Of a DNA stretch of 64,000 bases, positions 35,992 through 43,608 are shown piece by piece. Position 1 is the stretch's first letter; each line of letters begins with the position of its first letter. The position numbers and the translations under genes were made by a program. Below the pieces are notes generated by a model that ran no database searches, was not told where the DNA came from, and saw only the letters and a list, made by a program, of their open reading frames with translations. This stretch comes from Pseudomonas sp. BP8 (GTDB lineage: Bacteria; Pseudomonadota; Gammaproteobacteria; Pseudomonadales; Pseudomonadaceae), in NCBI RefSeq assembly GCF_017875955.1, contig NZ_JAGINK010000001.1, positions 3,998,501 through 4,062,500 on the forward strand, written 5' to 3'.

Positions 35992-37569
35992 ATGCCGCTT
36001 TCGGTTAAACGTCCCGCCCACTGGAGCTGGCGCACCTGGCTGCCCTGGGTCATCGGCGTGTTGCCGATGCTGTGCGGTTTGCTGATCATGCACTGGCAAA
36101 TCGACCGGGAGCTGCAGGCTAACAGTCAGGCCACCGCGCGCCAGGTGGTCGAACACGTCGAGCGGATCCTCGACAGCCTGTCTGCAGCTGCGCAAGCGTT
36201 GCTGCCCCTTGCCGGGAGGCCTTGCGCAGAGATCCAGGTGGCATTGCGCAGTGAAGTCACCCGTAATGCCTTCGTGCGCTCGACCAATCTGGTCGAGCGC
36301 GACACCCTTTATTGCAACTCGCTGTTCGGCGACTACCAAGAGCCGGTAAACGCTGCTGACTATACCGACGGCCGTCTATGGCTGATGGATGGCAACTCGG
36401 TGACGCCCGGTCATCCCCTGTTGGTCTACCGCGCCAGCGCCGGGGGGAACAGCGCGATCACCACAGTGGACGGTGATCACCTGCTCACCGCCCTGCGCCT
36501 GATCGGCCCGGATGAGCAACTGCAACTGAGGGTCGGCGATCACTGGATGGGCAAGGATGGCGTCGTCCACCAGGGAATCCCCCTTCCGCCAGCCAGCGCA
36601 GCGGTGCTACAAGCGTCGCTTCGCTACCCGTTCAGCGTGTCCGGCGGTTATGGCCCAGGCAAACACGCAGAGCTGATGCGTACGCACTACCCTGCCCTGC
36701 TCAGCCTGTTGCTCGTGCTGGGCGTCCTGGCGGGCGGTGTGAGTCGCTGGCAGATCCGCCGCGCCTCGTCGTCGCGCGCTGAGCTCGAGCGCGCGCTGGA
36801 GGCAGATGAATTCCTGCCGTACTTCCAACCGGTGGTACGCAAGGGCGACTACCGCTGGGCCGGTGCCGAGGTGCTGATGCGCTGGAATCACCCCCGCGAA
36901 GGTCTGGTACGCCCCGACCTGTTCATCCCCTACGCCGAGCACAGCGGGCAGATCGTCGCCATGACCCGCGCCCTGATGCTGCGTACGGCACAAGGCCTGG
37001 CGCCTTACGCCAGCCTGCTCGAAGACGGCTTTCACATCAGTGTCAACATCACTGCGGATCACTGCCGAGACCTGCGCCTGCTCGATGACTGCCGGATGTT
37101 CCTCCAGCATTTCCCACCGGGCCGGGTGGTGCTGACCCTGGAACTGACCGAACGCAAGCTGATCGAAGCCACGCCGACGGCCCTGGAGTTGTTCGACAAA
37201 CTGCATGAAATGGGGGTGATGATTGCCCTGGACGATTTCGGCACCGGTCAATCGAGCCTCAACTACCTGCGCCAGTTCAAGGTCGACTACCTGAAGATCG
37301 ACCAGAGCTTCGTGGCCATGATCGGCGGCGATGCGTTGTCCCAGCACATTCTCGACAGCATCATCGAGCTGTCGGCCAAGCTCGGCCTGGGAATCGTTGC
37401 CGAGGGGGTGGAAAGCGAAACCCAGCGTGATTACCTGGCGCGCCACCAGGTCGACTTCCAGCAAGGCTATCTGTTCGCCCGGCCGATGCCGCTGGACGAC
37501 TTCCTGCAAGCCCTTGCCGGGAAACCCCGGTTGCCGCAGGAGGCGAGCCCTGAGATCATGCGCGGCTGA
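35992..37569 (+). CDS. CSS-motif/EAL cyclic-di-GMP phosphodiesterase
   Basis: 525 residues. TM1 (WLPWVIGVLPMLCGLLIMHW) and TM2 (LLSLLLVLGVLAGGVSRW, ~240-257) enclose a CSS domain with cysteines in GRPCAEIQ and DTLYCNSLFG. The cytoplasmic EAL domain looks active: AEVLMRWNHP (EVL in place of EAL), SVNITADH, ELTERKLIE, ALDDFGTGQSSLNYL, VDYLKIDQSF and IVAEGVES. It would hydrolyse c-di-GMP, with the CSS part sensing periplasmic redox conditions. It overlaps in topic with the CSS-only protein upstream. Confidence 0.9.
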   Translation: MPLSVKRPAHWSWRTWLPWVIGVLPMLCGLLIMHWQIDRELQANSQATARQVVEHVERILDSLSAAAQALLPLAGRPCAEIQVALRSEVTRNAFVRSTNLVERDTLYCNSLFGDYQEPVNAADYTDGRLWLMDGNSVTPGHPLLVYRASAGGNSAITTVDGDHLLTALRLIGPDEQLQLRVGDHWMGKDGVVHQGIPLPPASAAVLQASLRYPFSVSGGYGPGKHAELMRTHYPALLSLLLVLGVLAGGVSRWQIRRASSSRAELERALEADEFLPYFQPVVRKGDYRWAGAEVLMRWNHPREGLVRPDLFIPYAEHSGQIVAMTRALMLRTAQGLAPYASLLEDGFHISVNITADHCRDLRLLDDCRMFLQHFPPGRVVLTLELTERKLIEATPTALELFDKLHEMGVMIALDDFGTGQSSLNYLRQFKVDYLKIDQSFVAMIGGDALSQHILDSIIELSAKLGLGIVAEGVESETQRDYLARHQVDFQQGYLFARPMPLDDFLQALAGKPRLPQEASPEIMRG

Positions 37570-37602
37570 TCCAACCGCTCATCTCAAGTAACCGAGGCAT
37601 TC

Positions 37603-38490
37603 GTGTCAAAAGGCATTGTTTCATCGGTCATGGCGTCGTGTCTGTTCGCCGTGATGTACTTCTATACCTCGCTCCTGACGCCGCTCGATGGCGAGGAAAT
37701 CTTTGGCTGGCGCACCCTGCTGACCCTGCCCTGCCTGACCCTGTTCATGCTGGTGAGCAAAGACTGGAAGCACGTCGGCGAATTGTTCGCCAGGATCCGC
37801 CAGACGCCACTGCTGCTGTTGGGCATGGTCGGTACGTCGTGGTTGCTGGGCGTGCAACTGTGGCTATTCCTGTGGGCGCCGTTGCACGGGCGCAGCCTGG
37901 AGGTGTCGATGGGCTACTTCCTGCTGCCACTGACCATGGTCATGACCGGGCGGCTGGTCTATGGCGAGCGCCTGTCGCGACTGCAGAAGGTCGCAGTCAG
38001 CTGTGCAGCACTGGGGGTTGGTCACGAGCTGTTGCAGAACGGCAGTTTCGCCTGGGAAACCCTGCTGGTGATGACCGGCTACCCGATCTACTTCATCCTG
38101 CGCCGGCGTTGCCGCACCGATCACCTGGGTGGGCTCTGGTGCGACATGTGCCTGTTGCTGCCGTGGGCCTTGTACTTCGTGATCCAGGGCCCGCTGTCAG
38201 GTGCCGATCTGGCTGCGCATCCCGGGCTGTACGGTTTGATTCCGCTGCTCGGGGCGATCAGTGCCTGCGCCCTGATCGCCTATGTACTCGCCAGCCGGCT
38301 GTTACCGTTCAGCCTGTTCGGCCTGCTCAGCTACGTCGAACCGGTGCTGCTGGTCGGCGTCGCCCTGCTGCTGGGCGAGACCATCGGCCCCGACCAGTGG
38401 CTGACCTACCTGCCGATCTGGGCGGCCGTGCTGGTGCTGGTGCTTGAAGGCTTCAAGCACCTGCTGCGCCAGCGTCGCAACTCGGTGTAA
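37603..38490 (+). CDS. EamA/RarD family permease
   Basis: 295 residues, start GTG at 37603 with GAGG upstream. About ten helices; the first (MSKGIVSSVMASCLFAVMYFYTSLL) and the EIFGWRTLLTLPCLTLF, SMGYFLLPLTMVMTGRLVYGERLS and LSYVEPVLLVGVALLLGE segments are typical of RarD-type drug/metabolite transporters. The substrate is unknown. Its last 38 bases overlap the end of the convergent TerC-CorC gene. Confidence 0.88.
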   Translation: MSKGIVSSVMASCLFAVMYFYTSLLTPLDGEEIFGWRTLLTLPCLTLFMLVSKDWKHVGELFARIRQTPLLLLGMVGTSWLLGVQLWLFLWAPLHGRSLEVSMGYFLLPLTMVMTGRLVYGERLSRLQKVAVSCAALGVGHELLQNGSFAWETLLVMTGYPIYFILRRRCRTDHLGGLWCDMCLLLPWALYFVIQGPLSGADLAAHPGLYGLIPLLGAISACALIAYVLASRLLPFSLFGLLSYVEPVLLVGVALLLGETIGPDQWLTYLPIWAAVLVLVLEGFKHLLRQRRNSV

Positions 38491-40024
38491 GACGCACCTG
38501 ACGCACCCGACGCTCCTCCACGGCGATCACGGTCATGGTCCAGCCGTTCCAGGCCAAACAGTCGCCGACTACCGGCAGGCGATCGAGCAGGCTCATCACC
38601 AGGCCTGCCAGGGTCTGGTAGTCCTCGGTGGCGCGGGCGCTGAAGCCGGTCCGCGCCTGGACCTGACTGAGATTCAAGGCGCCATTGACGACAAAGCCAT
38701 CGTGCTCTTCGATGATCGCCGGCCCCTCGACCTCGCTGGCGTCGGGTAACTCACCGGCAATCGACTCGAGAATGTCCGTCATGGTCAGTAAGCCGGTGAA
38801 CTCACCGAACTCATTGACCACGAACGCGATGTGCGTCGACTGGCTGCGCATCTGCTCCAGCGCGTTGAGGATACTGAAGCTTTCCAGCAGGTTCAGCGGC
38901 GCGTGCGCCAGGCGCTCGAGGTCGGGCTGGTGACCGCCCAACAGCTCCTTGAGCAGCTCCTTCTTGTGCACGAAGCCTAACGGTTCTTCGATGCGACCAT
39001 CACGAATCAACGGCAGACGCGAGTAAGGCGAGTTGGCCAGCGCCTGGGTAATGCTTTCGGCTGGCAGCGCCAGGTCGAGCGCATCCACCTCGGTACGCAC
39101 CGTCATCACCGTGCGGATCGGCCGCTCGGCCAAGTGCAATACGCCGCTGATCATCACCCGCTCGCGACGGTCGAACAGCACGTGCTGCTCACCGCCCTCG
39201 ACCATGTCGGCAATCTCCTCACCCACCTCGTCGGCTTCTACCCGACGCCCGCCGAGCAGGCGCAGTACCGCATGCGCGGTGCGCTCACGCAGCGGACGAT
39301 GCTCCTGCAGGCTGCGCTTGCGGCGGGCACGGGCCAACTGGTTGAACAATTCGATGAGAATCGAGAAGCCGATCGCCGCGTACAGATAACCTTTGGGGAT
39401 ATGGAAACCCAGGCCTTCGGCGGTCAGGCTGAAGCCGATCATCATCAAGAAGCCCAGGCACAGCATGATCACTGTCGGGTGGGCATTGACGAACCGGGTC
39501 AGCGGCTTGCTTGCAACAATCATGATGCCAATCGAGAAGATCACCGCGATCATCATGATCGACAAGTGCTCGACCATGCCTACGGCAGTGATCACCGCAT
39601 CCAGGGAGAACACCGCATCAAGCACGACGATCTGCGCCACGATGGGCCAGAACGCAGCATGGCGCAAAGTGCCGGAGGTCTGCGCAACATGCCCTTCAAG
39701 GCGTTCATGCAGCTCCATCGTGGCCTTGAACAGCAGGAACACACCACCGAACAGCATGATCAGGTCGCGGCCGGAGAAGCTCTTGCCGAGGATATCGACC
39801 AGCGGCTCGGTCAGGGTCACCATCCACGAGATGCTTGCCAGCAAGCCCAGGCGCATGATCAGCGCCAGGCTCAAACCAATCACCCGCGCACGGTCACGCT
39901 GATGCGGTGGCAGCTTGTCGGCAAGAATGGCGATGAACACCAGGTTATCAATGCCCAGTACCAGCTCGAGGACGATAAGCGTCAGCAGGCCCAGCCAGGC
40001 CGTGGGGTCGGCTAGCCATTCCAT
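38453..40024 (-). CDS. TerC-family membrane protein fused to CBS pair and CorC domain
   Basis: 523 residues. The N-terminal ~235 residues are a seven-helix TerC domain with the ELVLGIDNLVFIAIL and VVLDAVFSLDAVITAVGM motifs (conserved Asp/Asn). After a charged linker come two CBS units (RPIRTVMTVRTEVDALDL, SPYSRLPLIRDG; STHIAFVVNEFGEFTGLLTMTDILE) and a CorC/HlyC domain. Related proteins move or buffer divalent metals such as Mn2+ or help metalate exported proteins. The 3' end overlaps the convergent EamA gene by 38 bases. The upstream 265 bases hold no clear riboswitch that I can recognise. Confidence 0.9.
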   Translation of the reverse strand: MEWLADPTAWLGLLTLIVLELVLGIDNLVFIAILADKLPPHQRDRARVIGLSLALIMRLGLLASISWMVTLTEPLVDILGKSFSGRDLIMLFGGVFLLFKATMELHERLEGHVAQTSGTLRHAAFWPIVAQIVVLDAVFSLDAVITAVGMVEHLSIMMIAVIFSIGIMIVASKPLTRFVNAHPTVIMLCLGFLMMIGFSLTAEGLGFHIPKGYLYAAIGFSILIELFNQLARARRKRSLQEHRPLRERTAHAVLRLLGGRRVEADEVGEEIADMVEGGEQHVLFDRRERVMISGVLHLAERPIRTVMTVRTEVDALDLALPAESITQALANSPYSRLPLIRDGRIEEPLGFVHKKELLKELLGGHQPDLERLAHAPLNLLESFSILNALEQMRSQSTHIAFVVNEFGEFTGLLTMTDILESIAGELPDASEVEGPAIIEEHDGFVVNGALNLSQVQARTGFSARATEDYQTLAGLVMSLLDRLPVVGDCLAWNGWTMTVIAVEERRVRQVRLTPSCDAGAAGA

Positions 40025-40292
40025 TAGCGGGTACTCACGGCAGAGGCGTCACGGGGACGGCGGAAGGATGGCCGGGACGGCCAGGAACTGGGGGGCTCCG
40101 AGAAGGTGCTCATACATACCTTGAATGAAATTACGGACTCAGATCCTACAAGCGAAGCAGGTTTTTCTGACAGCGGGAAACTATTACAAAACCTGTAAGC
40201 AATGTGCCATGCCTGCAAAGCCGGGGGGATTTATGGTTCTTCACGGATTGGCGGGGAGGATGGGGCTGGGGCTGGGGCTGGGGATTGGGTGT

Positions 40293-40988
40293 TTATCCAT
40301 TTGATGGGGTGGCGCCACTGGCCCCTTCCGCCCTTACGGCGGGTCACTTTTTGGCAAACGCCCCAAAAAGTAACCAAAAAGGTCTCGGCTCCATCATACG
40401 GCCCTCCGCTGCGCTACGGGTTCCCTCGCTCCGGTCTTGCTCCGGGAGGACCGCGCTGTACGGCCCATCCTGGGCCTCAGCGCTTTCCGGCCATCCATGG
40501 CCTCCACCTCCCTACGCAAGACCTGCGCTCGGCCTCCTGAAGTCGCTGTAGATCAAGAGCAAGATCAAGATCAAGATCAAGATCAAGATCAAGATCAAGA
40601 TCAAGATCAAGATCAAGATCAAGATCAAGATCAAGATCAAGATCAAGATCAAGATCAAGATCAAGATCAAGATCAAGATCAAGATCAAGATCAAGATCAA
40701 GATCAAGATCAAGATCAAGATCAACAGCCAGGGCAACGGCTGGCGAATCGCTGCGCTCTCGCTTTGTTTATTTACCAGCGGATTTGTGGTGTGGCTGGCA
40801 GGGCTGCGCCCTGCGATTTGCATTGGCAGTACCGGCCTCTTCGCGGGACAAGTCGGATCGCCGCACCGCCGCCCCTACAGGTATTGCGCAAATTTTGAAT
40901 TCGTCGCAAATCCTGTAGGAGCGGGCTTGCCCCGCGAAGAGGCCGGAATATCCACCACCCATGCCACTATCAAAAACAACGCCAGCCT
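40293..40988 (+). repeat. ~600-bp dispersed intergenic element, copy 2 (expanded)
   Basis: Same order as copy 1 at 27151: TTATCCATTTGATG start, TTACGGCGGGTCACTTTTT, GC-rich body, GATCAAGAGCAA, then a greatly expanded GATCAA array, then the CTGGCAGGGCTGCGCCCTGC palindrome and REP arms (40835-40945), ending near AACAACGCCAGCC. It lies in the 1466-base gap between the TerC-CorC and LysE genes. Frames across it, including one of repeated Asp-Gln, have no credible start or family, so I call no gene. Confidence 0.85.
40563..40724 (+). repeat. Hexanucleotide tandem array, 27 perfect GATCAA units
   Basis: 162 bases made of 27 uninterrupted GATCAA units, preceded by GATCAAGAGCAA and followed by CAGCCA. 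The corresponding place in copy 1 has one unit. The array adds a GATC site every six bases and would read as Asp-Gln or Leu-Ile repeats if translated. Confidence 0.97.
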
Positions 40989-40989
40989 A

Positions 40990-41095
40990 AACGCCGCCCG
41001 TAACTTCGCGACTTCAGGAGGCCGGATGCAGGAGCAGGCGGATTTGGTTACTTTTTTCCAAGAAAAAAAGTGACCCGCCGTAAGGGTCATCCCTT
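40990..41095 (-). repeat. Third, inverted and internally deleted copy of the intergenic element
   Basis: Read on the minus strand it gives the ACGGCGGGTCACTTTTTTTC segment, the AAAGTAACCAAA segment and CTGCTCCTGCATCCGGC as in copy 1, then jumps directly to CTCCTGAAGTCGC, losing about 140 bases of the body. The junction is at a CGGCC-CTCC-like direct repeat, consistent with slippage or recombination deletion. It stands back to back with copy 2. Confidence 0.7.
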
Positions 41096-41142
41096 TCAAG
41101 ATCTTTGCGTTAACGTCGGATTTCATCATGTAGGCCAGCAAT

Positions 41143-41274
41143 GCCGGGGGCGCTACGCACCCCTTTCGCGACACAAGGCCGCTCCCACAAGGGCGAACCG
41201 CACCGTTCTTGAGACATGCGCTATCCCTGTGGGAGCGGCCTTGTGTCGCGAAAGGGGTGCGCAGCGCCCCCGGC
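41143..41274. repeat. Paired REP element, type 2 (spacer orientation A)
   Basis: Two ~48-base inverted arms (GCCGGGGGCGC ... TTCGCGACACAAGGCCGCTC) enclose a 38-base spacer that includes GAACCGCACCGTTCTTGAGA. The left flank has TTTCATCATGTAGGCCAGCA. A related element with the spacer reversed is at 46019-46152. Confidence 0.85.
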
Positions 41275-41490
41275 TCACTCAAGCCAGACCAAATTTCAAA
41301 GACCTTGAAAGGGATGGCCGTAAGGGCGGAAGAGGCCAGTGGCGCCACAACATCAAATGGATAAGCCCACAATTCCTAAGCCAGCCAGCAGATCACCTCC
41401 CCCACAATCCGTGGAGAACTATTTTTCTTCAATACCCTGCTCCGTTGGCGCAGCAACATAGGCAACCTTCGACAACACGAGACACTCGCC

Positions 41491-42075
41491 ATGAGCCTTT
41501 CATTGTCCATGGCCGCCTTTGCCCTGGCGGCTTCTATTTCACCCGGACCGGTCAATATGGTTGCGCTGGGCAGCGGTGCCCGGCATGGCTTGCGGGCCAG
41601 CCTCAAGCATGCCGCGGGCGCGACCCTGGGCTTCTGCCTGCTGCTGGTGATCGTTGGCTTGGGCCTGCACGAACTGCTCTTGCGCTGGCCGCTGATCGGT
41701 CGGCTGTTGCACTGGGGTGGCGTGCTGTTTCTGCTGTACATGGCGTGGCGACTGGCCGCTGACGACGGTGAGCTAGGCAGCGAGCGACAGCGGCCCGCGC
41801 CTACGGCCTGGCATGGCGCAGCCATGCAGTGGCTCAACCCCAAGGCCTGGCTGGCCGCAGTAGCTGGCGTGGGTGCCTATACCGGTGGAGAGCAGCAATT
41901 GCTCTGGTTGTTCACCTGGATCTACGGGCCGATCTGCTTTGTATCGATTGCGAGCTGGGCGTGGGCCGGCAGCGTGATTCGCCAGTATCTGGGCAACCCG
42001 CGGCATATGCGCTGGTTCAATCGAACGCTGGCTGGGCTGTTGGTTGCCAGTGCGCTGTTTCTGGTGCTGGTTTGA
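41491..42075 (+). CDS. LysE family amino-acid exporter
   Basis: 194 residues, six hydrophobic segments. The N-terminus MSLSLSMAAFALAASISPGPVNMVALGSGARHG carries the SPGP motif of the LysE/RhtB family; QWLNPKAWLAAVAGVGAY is the second conserved motif. It likely exports an amino acid or related compound from the cytoplasm. The AraC gene converges on it, with a single REP between, and may regulate it, as is common for this pairing. Confidence 0.9.
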   Translation: MSLSLSMAAFALAASISPGPVNMVALGSGARHGLRASLKHAAGATLGFCLLLVIVGLGLHELLLRWPLIGRLLHWGGVLFLLYMAWRLAADDGELGSERQRPAPTAWHGAAMQWLNPKAWLAAVAGVGAYTGGEQQLLWLFTWIYGPICFVSIASWAWAGSVIRQYLGNPRHMRWFNRTLAGLLVASALFLVLV

Positions 42076-42093
42076 GGGGATCGGCTGGCTGTT

Positions 42094-42128
42094 ACGGCCT
42101 CTTCGCGGGGCAAGCCCGCTCCTACAGG
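42094..42128. repeat. Single REP sequence between lysE-like and araC-like genes
   Basis: One REP unit (GGCCTCTTCGCGGGGCAAGC onward, with CTCCTACAGGG tail) in the 60-base gap between convergent genes. It may act as the stop signal for both. Confidence 0.8.
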
Positions 42129-42139
42129 GTTCCACTAAA

Positions 42140-42919
42140 TCAATCAGCTTTACGATAATGCCCAGGCGTCGCGGCCAGGTGCTGCTTGAATGCCCGCTGC
42201 AAATGCGCCTGATCGGCAAACCCCGCCTCCAGCGCCACATCGGCAATCGCTCGGCCCAGGCGCAACTGGCCTCGCGCATGCTGGACCCGCTGATCAATCA
42301 GGTAGCTATGGGGTGTCAGGCCAAAGCGTTGGCGGAAGGCTCTGATCAGGTAAGCGCGTGACAGCCCGGCAGCAGCGCAGATGTCTTCAAGTGTCAATGG
42401 ATCAAGGCGGTGGCTGCGGATAAACGCAGCAGCGGCGTCAAGTCGCGGATGGTCGTCAATGCCTGGCACTGCGGCGCCATCCAGATACTCCGGCAGGGCC
42501 TGGAAGAATGCTGCCAGCGCAGCCTCACGGTCTGGCATCTGCGCATCGAACAAACTGCCGAACACCTGCAGCAATCTGCTGTAGAGCGTCGGCGATGTAC
42601 TCAGCGTTGCCTCAGGCACCGCGAAACCGTGCCCCTGCAACCATGGCAGGTCGACAAACAGCATGAGGTAAGACCATGGTTCACCCTCGATCGGATTGCA
42701 GCTGTGCACTACCCCTGGTCTTATCAGCACCGTGGCACCAGCGGCCACTTCCCGATGGCTAGCGCCACTGACGTAGGTACTGCGCCCGCCTGTGATCACC
42801 CCAAGAGAAAAGCTCTCATGCGAGTGCGCGGCATAACACACCTGGCGCCCATCACCCACCCGCCGAGCCTCGACAAAGGGCAACGCCGGATCACGCCAGA
42901 ACCGCGACACTTCGATCAT
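42140..42919 (-). CDS. AraC family transcriptional regulator
   Basis: 259 residues from the ATG at 42919; the codon just before it is GTG, an alternative start. GGGGGCAGGG lies upstream. The N-terminal cupin-like sensor (HSHESFSLGVITGGRSTYVSG, IRPGVVHSCNP) is followed by two helix-turn-helix units (LTLEDICAAAGLSRAYLIRAFRQRFGLTPHSYLIDQRVQHA and IADVALEAGFADQAHLQRAFKQHLAATPGHYR). Members with this layout often control a neighbouring LysE exporter, as here. Confidence 0.9.
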   Translation of the reverse strand: MIEVSRFWRDPALPFVEARRVGDGRQVCYAAHSHESFSLGVITGGRSTYVSGASHREVAAGATVLIRPGVVHSCNPIEGEPWSYLMLFVDLPWLQGHGFAVPEATLSTSPTLYSRLLQVFGSLFDAQMPDREAALAAFFQALPEYLDGAAVPGIDDHPRLDAAAAFIRSHRLDPLTLEDICAAAGLSRAYLIRAFRQRFGLTPHSYLIDQRVQHARGQLRLGRAIADVALEAGFADQAHLQRAFKQHLAATPGHYRKAD

Positions 42920-43019
42920 CACCCTGCCCCCATTCGCCGCCCTGCACCACTACCAGCAACTGTGCCTGCTGCGGACCAACCGAACGCAGGCGCTGGGGCG
43001 TCTGCGCATTTAAATACAA

Positions 43020-43160
43020 AGCGGGGCTGCTCTGCAGCCCTTTCGCGACACAAGGCCGCTCCCACGGGGACAGCGCACGGCTCATGAGCAGCACGGTTTG
43101 GCTTTGCGGGAACGGCCTTGCCGGGGCGCCGGAACGTTCAAAGACATTGAAAGGGCCGCA
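43020..43160. repeat. Degenerate type-2 REP element
   Basis: One good arm (TTTCGCGACACAAGGCCGCT) and a decayed partner (GGGAACGGCCTTGCCGGGGC), ending with a TTCAAAGACATTGAAAGGG flank as at 41300. It fills most of the 243-base gap between the AraC and lipoprotein genes. Confidence 0.6.
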
Positions 43161-43162
43161 AC

Positions 43163-43513
43163 TCAGCACTCAACGCCAACAATCCACTGCGTCTTGCTGG
43201 CGTTGCTCTTGTCCAGATCCGGACGACGTGCCAGCGGTTGCGTACAGCCACGCGGCTCGATGTAAGGCTGGGCAACCGCCGCCGCCTCGGCAATGCTCAG
43301 CGGCTTGCCGTCGTCACGCTGCACGCTGATGAAGTACGGCTGGTTGAATGGGATGATGTAGCTGTCAAGCGTATAGCGCGTGCCATTGGCTTCAAGGTTG
43401 GCGTGGTTCTCGTCGACCTTGGTCAGGCGGCTGGTATCGAGGGTTTCGTTGGCGGCGCAACCCACCAGGCTGGTAAGCAAGGCGGCGCCGACACACAGTG
43501 AAATCTTCTTCAT
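43163..43513 (-). CDS. Small lipoprotein, unknown function
   Basis: 116 residues, ATG preceded by AGGAGC. The lipobox is LLTSLVGCAAN. The mature part has no family I recognise: TRYTLDSYIIPFNQPYFISVQRDDGKPLSIAEAAAVAQPYIEPRGCTQPLARRPDLD, with two further cysteines (in RGCTQP and at the C-terminus, VGVEC) that could form a disulfide. It follows the TonB receptor on the same strand after 95 bases, so it could be part of the same iron-regulated transcript. Confidence 0.8.
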   Translation of the reverse strand: MKKISLCVGAALLTSLVGCAANETLDTSRLTKVDENHANLEANGTRYTLDSYIIPFNQPYFISVQRDDGKPLSIAEAAAVAQPYIEPRGCTQPLARRPDLDKSNASKTQWIVGVEC

Positions 43514-43608
43514 TACAGCTCCTGATTGAATAGATACCGGGCTGTGACCGCGCCCTGGACGTTAAGTGCCAGGGCGCAGTCAACATGAGCGCTGGTATTC
43601 CCGCGCGG

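Noticed and set aside
40025..40290. Mn2+ (yybP-ykoY) riboswitch upstream of the TerC-CorC gene
   Set aside because: I could not find the conserved loop sequences or a terminator/RBS-blocking stem.
27414..40724. CRISPR array suggested by the regular repeats
   Set aside because: Unit is 6 bases with no spacers, and there are no cas genes.
40437..40898. Frame with a long Asp-Gln repeat (and Leu-Ile repeats on the other strand)
   Set aside because: The repeats are only the translated GATCAA array inside a non-coding element; no credible start, and copy 1 lacks the array.
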